Shown: piece by piece, positions 21,938 to 35,100 of the stretch
Position numbering within the stretch: position 1 is the first letter of the stretch
How the letters are laid out: every line of letters starts with the position of its first letter
Source: Phyto melanocephala
Lineage: Eukaryota; Arthropoda; Insecta; Diptera; Rhinophoridae
Length of the DNA: 64,000 nucleotides
NCBI GenBank assembly: GCA_941918925.1
Contig: OW799234.1
Coordinates: 85,014,497-85,078,496 of the forward strand
Reading direction: 5' to 3'
Made by a program: the position numbers and the translations under genes
The notes under the pieces: model-generated
Database searches by the model: none
Told to the model about the DNA's origin: nothing
The model's input: the letters and a program-made list of their open reading frames with translations, nothing else

Positions 21938-22839
21938 AAGGGTGTTTTTTTAAGCCCGATAGAACTTGAAATTGTAAAAAATAACACAAAAAATTAAATT
22001 GTAATCAAAAATTTTTTTTTATTCGAAAGATCAATACGTGACATTAACATTTGAAAATGATTTCGGGCATATGGGCACCGCGGCTGTTCTTGACGAAGCG
22101 CATTCTGGACGTCCAATTTTGGGCCACTTTTTCGAGCACTGCTGGCCGTATGTCACGAATAACACGAACAATGCTGGCCTCCAAGGCGTCAATTGTTGCT
22201 GGTTTATCAGCACAAACCAGTGACTTCACGTAGCCCCACAGGAAATAATCGAGAGGTGTCAAATCGCACGACCTTGGAGGCCAATTGACAGGTCCATTTC
22301 TCGAAATCAACTTATCGCCAAATTTTGATTTCAATAAGTCGATGGTTGCGTTCGCCGTATGGCACGTAGCGCCATCCTGTTGAAACCACATCTCCTCCGG
22401 ATCAATGTCATCCATATTTTCAAACAAAAAATCATTGATCCATTGACCGTAACGCGAGCTCCGGCCTCATTTTTGAAGAAATAAGGTCCGATGATGCCAC
22501 CAGCGTGAAAACCGCACCAAACGGTGCATTTTTCTGGATGTAATGAAGTCTGTAGGGTCTCTTGTGGATTGGTCTCGCTCCATATGCGGCAATTTTGCTT
22601 ATTAACAAACCCGTTAAGCCAAAAATGCGCCTCATCGCTGAACACAATTTTGCGATAAAATTGGACGTCCAGAATGCGCTTCGTCAAGAACAGCCGCGGT
22701 GCCCATATGCCCGAAATCATCTTCAAATGTTAATGTCACGTATTGATCTTTCGAATAAAAAAAAAAATTTGATTACAATTTAATTTTTTGTGTTATTTTT
22801 TACAATTTCAAGTTCTATCGGGCTTAAAAAAACACCCTT
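21938..22839 (-). mobile_element. Mariner (DD41D) derivative with very long inverted ends
   Basis: A 902-bp element flanked by TA at 21936-21937 and 22840-22841. Its inverted repeats are about 180 bp, starting AAGGGTGTTTTTTTAAGCCC. They are long because the 3' end of the transposase gene has been copied in inverse to the 5' end: the C-terminal GAHMPEIIFKC coding sequence is the reverse complement of the MKMISGIWAPRLFLTKRIL start. The empty target is visible in the sister repeat at 352-361. Confidence 0.88.
22044..22726 (-). pseudogene. DD41D transposase remnant, rearranged and frameshifted
   Basis: On the minus strand from 22726 the frame enters the catalytic domain at FYRKIVFSDEAHFWLNGF. 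It continues through NKQNCRIWSETNPQE, HAGGIIGPYFFKNEAG and a frameshift near 22430, then EEMWFQQDGATCHTANAT and RSCDLTPLDYFLWGYVK. I count 41 residues between the second and third catalytic Asp (DD41D, as in the rosa-type mariners). The N-terminal DNA-binding domain is absent and replaced by inverted 3'-end sequence, so it is inactive. Confidence 0.88.
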
Positions 22840-23559
22840 TACAAGTCATATGTCTATCAAAGATATTAGTTAAGCTATGTGTAGTATTTAGTACAAGTCG
22901 CTTGATTTTGTAGAAGCAAAATATTATGAAATTCGCACCGTAGGTAAGAGGAGAGCAACAAAATATTGTAAGCTTTTTGGCGATTACACTATTATTGTGA
23001 AGTAGAATCAAATTAAAATAACTTGGAAAAGAAAACTTAACTAAAGAGCTGATATCACAGCAAATTAAAAGCGCAACAACGTAAAAAATACCTGCTCTCC
23101 ATTTAAAAACAAATAATAATATTAAATTTTAATTATTTTTCCTATTTTATATTTGATTTTGAAACAGCAAATAAATTTCTTAGAGTAATATGGAAGAGTA
23201 TTTTATAAATTTTCTGATTTTTGTAAATTTTTTAAATAATATTTGCCTTATTCATAAAAGTTATTAAAGGTTTAAAAAGGGTTTACTAAACTGATTTTCT
23301 ATAGAATTTTGACTTATAAATCTCTTTTAATTTTTATAAATTAGACCGTAAATATACTATTGTACAATTGACTACAAAGATACATGAACATAAACTTGAA
23401 AGTTTAAAAAAAACGGTTTTTGTGAATAAAAAACCGGTGTATTCGGCAGTCGAAAAATCAACATTTGGTATTTTTTATAGTAAATGACAATTTTGAACGT
23501 TATGTTAGATTTTACAATAGGTATTATTTTGCTGACAAGCCTTTTTTTATACTGGCATA

Positions 23560-23700
23560 CTCTCAACTAAATTATAAAGAATATTGTTCCAGTATTTTTG
23601 TAATATCTGCCAGAGTTCATTTAAGGTTTTTTTTAACTTTTATATAGTGGTAATCTTTCCATAAATTTTCAATAGAATTAGGGTCAGAATTTTGATTTCG
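23560..23700 (-). pseudogene. Tc1 transposase C-terminal scrap
   Basis: On the minus strand, the sequence around 23690-23640 reads NSIENLW after a degraded SPDLNP-like context. It is followed by a diverged Tc1 tail (LADITKILEQY). Only this scrap is recognisable. Confidence 0.45.
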
Positions 23701-23939
23701 CCATTTAATTAATTGAAAGGTTCGTTTTGAAAATACATTTTTAACTATTTTGGATGTACATTCATGTTAAAACAATAAACTTACTTTTGGATATGAATTT
23801 TTTTTTTAATTTCTTCATAATACTCTGTATTTTAAGTAATGGTAGAACACGAGGAACATGACGGCCGCCTGGCAAATTGTGTTGCGGATCGACTGCAGAT
23901 TGAAACGGAGATTTTTTGTACACCTCCAGGATATACTCG

Positions 23940-24220
23940 TCTGCCCCCCTGGACGTTTAGTTTGCTTCTTTTTGGAGAAAGGCTACAGGCAACGTCAGAA
24001 TAAAAAGTGTCTGTGTCTGTCTTAAGCCAAATCTATGGGACTTCTTTCACTGAATAGAAAGAACGTGAGGATACTCTCTGGTTTCTTAACTAGACATTGT
24101 AACCTCTGCAATTGTCCGGCACTTTGCACTGGGAGATTACGTTTTCTAGAGTGTGGATGTGCTACGCCAATGGGCTGTTGGCATTCATTACCGCCTAGGG
24201 TATTGGGCGTTATTAAATAA
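23940..24220 (+). pseudogene. LINE C-terminal scrap (RNase H / zinc-knuckle region)
   Basis: The plus frame from 24035 reads LNRKNVRILSGFLTRHCNL and then CNCPALCTGRLRFLECG. This resembles the LTGHCxxxxH...C..CPAL..RRLRFLG region found C-terminal to RNase H in R1- or I-type non-LTR elements. A deletion joins the two halves. Confidence 0.5.
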
Positions 24221-24319
24221 CTTGATCTAAAAAAGACAACCCCTTGGCTGCAAAAAATATATATTTCATGTGGAAACGAGCCTAGATTATCACCATGTTT
24301 TACAGTTTGCCTCACTAAT

Positions 24320-25200
24320 TGCGATGAAGATTTTCATGTGAGCAGTGCCAATATCTATCTCTTCAATCGTGATGGAAACTGTACAATTAAAATTTACCAG
24401 CAGTGTACATACATTAATATAAACCATTACTGCTACTAAGCTGACGCTTTTACCATAGGTTTGGGGTGGAACCAATATATGACATTGGGTTGGAATTATT
24501 ACAAAAAGCATTTTTACCTATGATTAAATGTACAGTGTTGTGTTATGTTTGTAAAAAAAATAATTTTTTAAAAGAAATTTATATTTCAATAAATTAATCT
24601 AATTTTATTTACATTATGATTTTTTCGCTTGTTTATACTCGAATAAATTTTATGAATGCAAATATTCGTTACATCACTAATATAGAGTTTATCTTAGTAG
24701 GGAGTGTAAGTATGAAAATCTGTTGTCAGGGAGGGAGTAAGATCAGAGAAAATATTTTTAATTTTTATCGATTTTTATTAAAAAGGGATATTAGTATACA
24801 ATAGAAAAAATTCCGTAGTTTTAGTGTAACTATGTTGTATATTACAAAAAATATATTATGTATTTTGTTTTTTTTTCCTATTCAAAAATTTTATCTCACA
24901 TTATTTTCCAAAAAAAAAAAAAAATAATAATAAATGTTTCTTTATCATTTCCATTATCGCAACCAGGGAGGGAGTTTGTGTTTTTATTGTTGTTTACATA
25001 AAATGATGTTTAGTAGAAATCTGTTTTTGTTTTTGTTTTAATATTTACTCATTTTCTTTTCATATGTTATTTTAAACTTAATTACCTTTTTAAATGAATG
25101 TTTTGATTTTCCTAAGTGTATGTGTTTGTCTTGTTATTTTTACGACATTATCTTTACATCATTATATTTATAGTATATGATTAATTTTTATACGCTTGTT
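24320..25200. other. AT-rich intergenic stretch 3' of AP-1 gamma
   Basis: No gene or well-formed element was recognised. Poly-T and poly-A runs are common, and small open frames carry no motif. Confidence 0.45.
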
Positions 25201-25204
25201 GTTG

Positions 25205-25210
25205 TTTATT
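25205..25210 (-). terminator. Candidate poly(A) signal of AP-1 gamma
   Basis: AATAAA on the minus strand, 59 nt after the stop codon. Other AATAAA words occur in this AT-rich stretch, so the assignment rests on position only. Confidence 0.35.
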
Positions 25211-25268
25211 TCTTTTTTATGTAGCTTTTTAAACTTATTATACTGCTGTTTTAAACTTAAAGTTATTC

Positions 25269-28200
25269 CTATTCAGGTGTTGTTTCAGGAAAACCACTCA
25301 CTTCCGTCTGCTCTAGAACATTAACACCATCAATAACGTATGATATGCGTATACGCATGCGTAGAGTAGCCTAAGTAAAATTAAGTGGCGGGTTGTTTAT
25401 TAAATTCTGAAGAAAAAAAAACAAATTTTAAATTTTACACTTACACTTGATGTGCTGACGACACGCATTTCTTGTGTTATAACACCGCCAGGTGGTAAAA
25501 CTGAACCAGATGGGGACAGCATTTGTAAAGTAAAACTCTTAGGAACTGCCGCCTGAAATGAAGAAGAAAATAATAAGTATATTTAAAAAATAATTAGTAT
25601 AGTAATGTAACGCCAGTTGAAGCAGAGTTTTTTAAATAAAATTTATCTTAACACGTATTCTTAAAAAATTATTTTTAATTTATTTTATTTGAGTTTAATA
25701 TAATTAATTTATGCTAGGAAAACAACTGGGAGGAATTTGCCTGTAAAAATTCGTTTTCTATATACATCGTATGAAGCACAATTATCATAGTTGATAAAGT
25801 TGTAAACTGTTTGTGTAAAGAAAAAAATCAAAGGATTTCAATAAAATAAAATATTAAATAAATATTAATTTGGTTGTTGGGTTTAATCTGGGGCCGAATT
25901 ACGGCATTCGAACGTGATCGAAATTTTGAAATTCTTATTAGAATCTCTATACCTAAAGCACAGCGAACTCGATCGATATCGAATGCCATAATTCGGTCCC
26001 TGGTTTATATGAATTTCAGCTTAAACCCAACAACCAAATTAATATTATTGAAAAATTATTATAAATAAAAATTATTATAATAATATAATAATTATAAATA
26101 ATTAAACTTATCAAAATAATAAATATTATTTCGATTAAAGTAAAACCTTTTTTCCTTATACACAAACTTTTGCGAAGGTGGTGAGTATGTCCAGTTAACA
26201 AGTAAGAGGGTTATATTCGGCCGTGCCGAATCTTATATACCCTTCACAAGTCATGCAATAAGAGTGGTTTGTGTCACCATTCAGCGCATATGAAATACGT
26301 ACATACATATAAAACCATCCATATATAAAAACGTCTCATTGTAAAATTATAAATTCACGTATGTATGTTAAAAAACAAAAAATAAATAAAAAAAAAAAAT
26401 AAAAAAAAATTAAAAAAAAATTTTTAAAATAAATAATTAAAATATAAATAATAAATTTAAAACAAAAAAAAATAAAAAAAATTAAAAAAAAATAATAAAA
26501 ATATAAATAATATATAAAATAAAAAAAAAAAAAAAAAAAATTAAAAAAAAAAAAATTTTTGGCTCAGCTGGGATTCGATGCCACGTTTACTCTAACCAGT
26601 ATAAACGTTTGTATGTATGTATGTTGTTGTTGTAATGTTGTTTTTGTGAAAAAAAGAAAATTGAGGTGGTCGTGGGTTTTTGCTCATATCTCAGTTGTTT
26701 ATGTACCGATGTTTCTGATCTACTCCCGAATATTTCTGATATTTTAATACCTTACCCGGGTCCAACCTATGTCGGGAGGCTTCAAAAAGTTGATTTCAAT
26801 ATACACACGGACAGACGGTCAGACGGACAGACTGAGAGAGCTTAATCGACTCCCCTATTCATAAGCTTACAGAAAATATATACTTTATGGGGTCGGAAAT
26901 GAAAATTGTAGAAATTTCACACGGAATGACAAACCTATATATACCCTTTTTCACTGTGTGAAGGGTATAAAAATGCTGTTTTCGTATAACAGCTAATAGT
27001 GTCACCATATAAAAAATATACATTAACAAACATACAACCAAAAACAATTTATATAGTTATCTATTTTACGTGTTAACATATTTTAAATGCTATTAAAAAA
27101 ACAAATAAAACAATTATTAAATTAAAAACTATAACTACATATATATGTATACTAAAACACTTGATAACAAAAACCAGATATGGTCACATTTACTCATATG
27201 TAATTTGTTCGTCGAACATAGGTTAGGTTAGGTTGAAAAGGAGGGGCACTAAAAGCCCAAACCCACGACAGGTATACACTTATGCCCAATTGGCATGTTG
27301 TGCGCTCCATATGAATAGAATAATTAGAATAGAAGAGAAAGAGAAGCAGACCAGTCCAGAGTCTCTGGCGGAAACTAGCACACCATCACACAACTGACTA
27401 GTCCACCGGGGCACCGCACATAAGGCTATTTTGCCAATCTAGCCGAATATAAGTTTTTTTAGCTTATATTGCTTCGTACTATAGTCATAGGCTGGTTAAG
27501 CTTGAAAATAAGACAAATCGGATAAAGGCGAAAAAAGTTCTAAGAAACTTATACTACCTCTGAAAAATTCTACTTTTTTTAACTTTTCCTACACTTATGT
27601 TAAGATGATTTATCTTTTATCGTCAGCATAAGTTTATGGGTAAAGGGAGGTATCCCCCCGATACAATAAAGACCTCTACCGAATCTGAATTCTCTTCAGA
27701 ATCAAGTACAGGTGAAAGCATGAAAGTTAGTACTTGTTTCGTTAAGAGTAAGGATTTTTTGTTGTTTTAAAGACAAGCTTCCAAATACAGTTATTGTCAC
27801 TGTATGTCACTGTCTTCCAACCATCTTGTATGCATGCTTAAAAATCGGTCCTTTTTTCTTTGTGCTGAATGCCAAAATATATTGAATTTTTTTTAAATCC
27901 TTTAAACACTGCATTACTGCTGTTATATCACTTTCTCCTTGACATTTTGAAATGTAGTATAATTTTCTAACTAAAAATTGCAGTTTCTCTTCAACAGACT
28001 TAGCACTACATTCCTGTATTATTTGGAATAATTCTAATCTTGTATACACTTTTTCAATTTTACTCTCGAAGCTTCAAAAGGATTCTGATAAAAATTTTGT
28101 GCAATAACCACAATTTATAGTTTTTCTTTATTATTACTAATTTATTTACAACAGGTACATTTATTTTACTCCATAAAATACCGTCATTTGGAAGGCAGCT

Positions 28201-29142
28201 GCGCAGGTGGATAAAAACTGTTACATGGGTGGGTGAAAGTTACACATGCCTTTTCTTACGCAGGTAGATAAGAGTAATAAGTAATAAATAGTAGAGATTT
28301 TATATTTTTAAGGTAGCGACGTCCTTCACTTTCAAAAACCCTTTGATGTTTTTTTTCTCAAAAAGTGAACAAAAAAACCTTTTTGTTAATTTTGAACGAT
28401 TGTTAATTGTTTATAATTTCCCTGAAGAAGCTACCCAATGTGGTAGCAAAATATTGGAAAATAAAATTAAAACTATTTTTTATACAAAAAGTGATCTCAA
28501 GCTCAATACAAAAAACAACTATTGATATTTCCAAAAACTATTATAAGCAGCTGTTAATATATTCTTTCACAGAAAAAAGAAATCAGTGTAAAAACTTTAT
28601 TCGTTTAGCCCAAAAAACTATATTTTAAACCTCTCAAAACCGTAAAAAATCAATAAGTACCCATGCAATTTACTCAACTTTCTTGACTTTAACAGTGTCC
28701 CAAAAGTCTCAAGCAAAAGTCTTGAAAATTCACTAAACGATGCAAAACTTTGTTGTCTGTCGAGTTGCGTATATAAATTTTTACATTTCTTAAATTTCAC
28801 TTTTGACCAAATATCCGGCTAGATTGGCAAAACATCACTACGGCGCCGACGTCATGTTTGTGAGCATTTTCATATACAACACACACATATATGTTCTACT
28901 TTCTACGACGCATATTCTCGGCCAAAAATTCGTCTGCATTTACAGTTGTATTCCTAGCAATGCAGAAAAAGTTCTTAAGATAATTTAAAAGCTAAACTCA
29001 CCTGAAATAAATACTGTTCCAATGTTAAGGTTGAACTATTCGTAGTTGTCATATAAATTTGCATTGAATCATTAGTTCTAACTGGTACTAATTGAACTAA
29101 AACACCATTTTTATTTAGAGCTGTTAATTTCGGCTCTTGAGG
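25269..29142 (-). CDS. AP-1gamma: AP-1 gamma exons 12-14, ear domain
   Basis: Exons 29142-29002, 25552-25445 and 25370-25269 encode the 117-residue immunoglobulin-like ear, which binds accessory proteins. Stretches include [51 protein letters not shown] and [13 protein letters not shown]. It ends in SGFPETTPE and TAG. The intron between 28999 and 25553 (3.4 kb) contains a palindromic MITE, a TATACCC-family copy, a SINE and a hAT-like relic. Confidence 0.94.
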
Positions 29143-32100
29143 CTATAAAAAGAAAACAAGCAAACATTTCAACTATGTTAAAACCAAATTAAAATGGCAA
29201 AATTAAACTTGGCTTACCACACTAACGTTATTTGAAGCGGTTGTTGTAGCTAAAGAATCATTAATTGGAGAATTGTGTTGGTTCAAATCCATTGGCGGTG
29301 AGTTTATACTAGCGGCAGCCATAATCGATGATAGTTCATTACCATTTGTGGGTATGTTGGTGGTTGTTGTTGCTGTTGTTGATGATGATGATAAAATACT
29401 GCTTAAATCACCTAAACCAACGCCTGATCCAGTACCCACTAAGACGTTATTCATGTTTGTGTTAAGGGCATTGGAGGTAGCATTTGTTGTTGTGGTGGCA
29501 TTTAATGATTGAGTAGTCGAAGACATATCCAAGCCCAATAAATCGAGAAAATCTTGATTATTAGCTGCTGTATCGTTATTTGCATTGAGCGTATTTTTCT
29601 TTTGAACCGATAAATCTGTTGATGTGCTGGTATTTGAGATTGTTAAATCTGAGCCACCCAAAAGATCCAGCAAAATATTCTGCGGATATCAAATGTATGT
29701 GAAATAAATTTGTGAATACATATTGGATGTTTGTGTTAACTTACCGTATTATCACTTATTGTATTCATATTGCTTTCCGTATTTATTTGATCATCAGCTA
29801 AACCATTTTCGATTAAATCGGGACTATTGTCATCGTATGAACCACTGCTTTCACCGTTCTGTGAAGACATGCGACTCACTTGCATGGCTGGCATTTTCTC
29901 CAATAAGGCTGGACGCAAATGTTTATAAGTGCCAAAAAGTTGAGAAAATTCTACACCTCTTTGTTGTAAATCAACATTTAGATGGCTACCAAATGAGGTA
30001 ATCAAAGCCTGGACTTCTCTGAAAATATTATTATTATTATTAAAAAATTAGCCCTAGTTAAGAGATTTCCATCTTGACGATTATTTGAAATCTCTATGCT
30101 GTCCGTTAACTTACTCGACACAACTTTGTAGTCTAGTGCTGAGCTTGGCTAAGGACACTAAAGCGTATTGCTTGCTGGTTATGGAAACTTGAGCAGAAGT
30201 TAAAAACTTGTGGAACATTGCAATTAATTCACTCTCTGAGGGACGTTCAAATTCTTAAAAAGGCAAAAAAAAAAGTGTTTAACTAAGCACTGAACTAATG
30301 AAATTGTGAGAAAAAACTAACCATCGTCGTTTGAACCGTACATAAACATATCACCATATTCGCCAATGGCCCAAACAGCCACCTGTAGTAATGGTTGCTT
30401 ATCTTCACAATGATTGGCGACTTGTAAAGATTCCCAAAATCGATTTGTAATATAAGTTTGTTCTAAAGCTGGACTACTAGAAACAAGTTGGATGGTGGAA
30501 GACACCACATCATCACGCACATAATTACCAGCCTGAAGATATAAAAAATGGGCATTAAAAGTTTTGAACGGCTTTCAAACATTTGAATTTTGCAACACAC
30601 TTACCGCTATTAAAACACTTAATTGTGTATCTAAATGCCATCTTGTATTCGGTGAATAACGTTCAGCCGCTAAAATCATGCCCGAACTACATTGAGCTTT
30701 AAACTCTGCATCGGACTTTTCTAAAAATAACAACAGCTCTTTTGTCATAGTGCGTATATTTTGTCCATTAATTAGAGCAAATGAAAGTTCCATAGCACGT
30801 TTTCGTATCGAAACATCCGGATCTTTGAGGCACTCCAAAATCGTAGTACGATGTCTCTGCACAGCCGAAGTATCAGCATGTACTGTACGCAGTAAAGTAT
30901 TTAAAGCCACATAACGTATATTTTTATCCGAATTCAATAAGAAGCGACCCAAAATATTAACAGCCAAAACACGTAAGCCACCTTCAGATCTGTTATACAA
31001 TAGAAAAAAAAATAATTTTTAATTTCTTTTTTTTTAACCAACAATCACTTACCTTATGTCCATTATAGACAATACTGTTTCATACAATATTGTATTGCCC
31101 ACATTTTTACTTGTCTCCGTATTGGTAGCCACCTGTGCCAATATATCATTCATGGCCTCCGAAGCATCAGTGTCATTATGACCCAAAATACGTAATAGCC
31201 GCAAAATTTTTACTTGCAAAAATGGATCACTAACACCGCTAACATCATGCTCTGGCGAATAACCACCCAATATAAGATTTTTCAAAATTCGCACCAAATT
31301 TGGCACAATCTAGATAAAGGAAAAACAAAATGGATTTCTTACTAAAAACTATTCCGTGCAAGATAATTACGTACAATTTTAGAAAGAATTTTTTTGGTAT
31401 ATTTTTTAAAAGTATCAGTAATAAATGTTAGTTTTTTATTGCATTTTCCTAGTGAAGTTTTACTACTAATTAAACATGTTGAGCACATATCGAGAAGTGT
31501 TATTAAACATTTTTACACAATTTACGATCCAATGATCATTTTAAAGACTCTTACTGCATTAAAAATGTGTCCTAAGTAATATTTCATATTGTTGTAATGT
31601 TCTAGGATTTCATAATAGTTAAAAAAAAAAAAAATGTTATAAAAACTGTCCTGTATAACTGCTGTCTGTATCCGCTAAAAAGATATGTTATCAAAAATTA
31701 AGCAAAATCGGCTATTCAAATTTGATACATCATTCTTATTTATGCAGAATCGTTTACAACAGTCATATTTTTTTATGTTATTAGTTTAGAACCAAGGCAT
31801 ATTTCTGTGGTCGAAAGGAAAAACAAGGTAACTCCATTTTTCCAAAAAGTTGAAAAAACACCAAAAATTTGATGGATTTTGGATTTACCATCACTCTGTC
31901 AGATCAAAATTTTAAAAAAGTATCACATTTAAGAGTAATCTACAAAATAAAAATCGCTTAAATACCAGTTTTTAGGAAAAAAAGGTAACTCCATGTGTTT
32001 TAAGGAAAAATCAGGTAACTCCATAATATCTTAAAGAAAAACACTAGGAGATTGATCGTTGATGTAAACAATTATTGAAACTAGAATTGTATCATTAACA

Positions 32101-35100
32101 TACAACAAAATTAACTGAATTCCTGTATTTTTAACAGCAAACTAAAAACTAAAAAATTGAAAATTTTCGATTTTCAAATCAATACGAAATTCATTACTTT
32201 TTTTGATAACAATTTAACATTACAAAATATCTTTTCAGACAGATATTGTTAATTGTTTCAATTTAGTGTTGACTGAGCAATTAAAATAAGTGTTCACACA
32301 TACTCAATTTATCTTACTCCATTAGCATTTGATAGCTGTAAAAATACGATGTATTTGCACCAAATCAAATAATGCCTTCTCTTCAACTTTTTCTATTGTT
32401 CATTAAATATATTTACAATTATATTTATATGTATTTGACTTTATTCAAACATTTTTTTTTTTAAATTTTCATCAAACATTTTTTATTTTCTTACATTTTG
32501 TTTTCTGTATATTTATTTGTTTGACATTAGAAATGCCACCAAGAGTTGTATTTTGAGTTTTGGACAATAAGTGAAACAATAAAGTATATATTGCTCAATT
32601 TAAAAATAATTTTTAGTATGGTAAATTGAGCTCAATAAAGGCCTTTAATTGTGAGAATATTATAAATTGACAATTAAGACGCGTGTGTGAACATAGTATA
32701 AGTCTCTTTTGCTGCAACCTTGACAATCTTCTCCATAAGACGATGCATAAGACGATGAAAAGTTGCCTTAATTCCATAAAATATAAGAATAAATTCAAGC
32801 ATAAAATTTTTAGGAAAAACCAGGTAACTCCATTTTTAGGTAAAAATCAGGTAACTGACCTTGATTTTCGCAAACCCAACCCAACTGCAACCCAAAATGT
32901 TCAACAGGATGTAAAATTATGTATTTTTTTATTGCGCAGAATATGAATTAAAAAAAAACTAGTAAAATATGTCGAAAACTTTAAATGCGTCTTTCTCGTG
33001 TTTTAAAAAAATGGAGTTACCTTGTTTTTTCTTGCGACCACAGATTTATTCATCAGGTACTCTTGGTTCGTCAGCTGATTATTTTTTCAACACTTATTTT
33101 AAATTTCAGCTGTCAAAATGCATAAATAAAAAACAATTTTCTCTCTTTTCTAATTTATTTCAAATGTCAAACTTCATATGTAAAAAATATAAACAAAAAA
33201 TGCTCTCCGAACTGCAATTACCTGATGAATAAATATGCCTTGGTTTAGAACATTTGAATTTAGAAAACCTTGTGAAAACAGTATCTATTTCTCAATACGA
33301 ATTAAATAAAATTTATGGGGATCCTATAACATAGACAGACGACAGCGTTTTGCTGTGACAGACGACAGTTTTTGCATTTAGTAAAAATTGTAAATGCACT
33401 AGCAATCACAAATCTGAACATGTTGCTACAAGTTGGGATGGCAGAAGGACACTCTGAAATAAGAGAAAGGGAATAGTGGAAATTCATAAGTTTAACGGTA
33501 TCTTTCATGGAGGTTATAATTCATATGTAGGTACATACATATATAGTATTTTTTTAAGGACCGTAACAGCACTTTTTTTGAGTGGACGATACCAGTATTA
33601 AGGAAAACTAACACCTAAACACAAAGGCATTCCAAAAAATATATAAAAATGTTCAACATATCGAATCTATGTACATATGTATTTTAATTTGAAATTTTTG
33701 ATTTTTTGATTGATTGCCGACCGTGTTGCCATATTGAAATTGCTAAATTCAGTTTAAATTCAATGATTTAGTGCATTTACGTGATATCTAATACACATTG
33801 GAATGGGGATAATTCATAAGTTAATTTGAATTAAGACTTTTAATGCAAATAAACGCTGTCGTCTGTCAATGGTATTACACTATTGGATTTTTCACATTAT
33901 TGATTAATATATTTTCTTAAAGAAAATGCGAAATTTTAACAACTTTCCTGTAGTTAGAAAATGAATTTGAACATTATGATTAACAAGTGTAATAATGCGT
34001 AGGAAAATTTTGAAACAAGGAAAATTGCCAAATAATCGCATGAAACTTTTAGCGATTTCATTTTAAGTGTGGTTTAATGTCAAAGCAACTGCATATCAGT
34101 GCTTTTTATCCTTATATGCATGCATAAAAATGGTGTTGGTAATGAAACAAGTAATAGCTGTACCTAATTTTTGATACCCACCATCAATTCGATGTACTTC
34201 TATAGCAGAGTATTTATTATTTTATTATAAACTGTAATCGCTATGGAATAATCTCTTTATACTAAAATACATATGTCTCACTTTCTTTTTAATGTGAATG
34301 ATTAGTTAAGCTCAAGGTCTCACTTTCTTTATATACATAACTACGATATGCTAGTAAAATGTTTTCGTAAATTTATTCTTTCAATGAAAGTGCACGTTAA
34401 AGTAGGCGTCTCAATAAAGTTACTGCTAATAAATACATCTTAGATATTTCAATAAAGTCCTTTATTCTTTTTTATTCTTCCAAAATCTTTATTTGTAGAA
34501 AAATTATATGAATTCGAGATAAACCCGTTATATGGGAGGTGGGTTTAAAAGTGGGCGTGTCACATTGATTTTCGGCAATGTTTTCAAAATTTCAGAATCA
34601 TACATCTAATTTTTGTCAGTTTTATTACATTTTAAATTTTGAATATACCGAAAAACGGTAAAAGTTTTCGTACATTCTGATCTATAATTCCTTTCCTAAC
34701 TAATAAATTTAAGCAATTTTCAGACAAAGATATTTTTTTCTCTGGAAATCTACATTCGAAATTTCATGGCTCTACGTTAATGCGTTTGGACATAATTGCA
34801 ATTTATTCGATAATAGAAGGACATGTTTTTTTTACCTACTCTTGCATTACGAATTTTTCCACGTTTGATGGGTGAAATTTTTTGACCTTTAAAATGTAAT
34901 ACAATAATTTTCAATGGTCTATTCTACTATGCTAGAGCCATTTTAATATTAAAAAAAAAACACAAAATTAAAAAGTTACAGCTCTAAAATACACATACGT
35001 TGAGTATGTTTAGTAGATATTTTTATACATATCATATTATGATCGCAATTATAATAACATATTTATAATCAAGAAGGAAGAATTCAATTATAAGAATTGA

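Larger units (their letters stand above)
21670..23470 (+). repeat. Dispersed repeat of unknown class, copy 2 (interrupted)
   Basis: Matches 70-1160: TGACACAAAACAGTAAATAA at the start, then the same ordered blocks up to AAAACCGGTGTATTCGGC. It is interrupted at 21938-22839 by a mariner-derived element, exactly where copy 1 has an uninterrupted TATACAAGTC (352-361). Confidence 0.7.

Noticed and set aside
24021..24315. Minus frame beginning RQTVKHGDN as a Tc1 transposase
   Set aside because: Only the KHG word matches; the rest does not follow Tc1 order, while the plus strand shows LINE-type CxxCPAL text over the same bases.
27221..27235. GGTTAGGTTAGGTTG as telomeric repeat
   Set aside because: Only two to three units, and it is the inverse of the SINE tail CCTAACCTAACC seen at 54355-54365.
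29203..29673. Thr/Asn-rich frame as an independent low-complexity protein
   Set aside because: It is the AP-1 gamma hinge exon; splice sites at both ends keep the adaptin frame.
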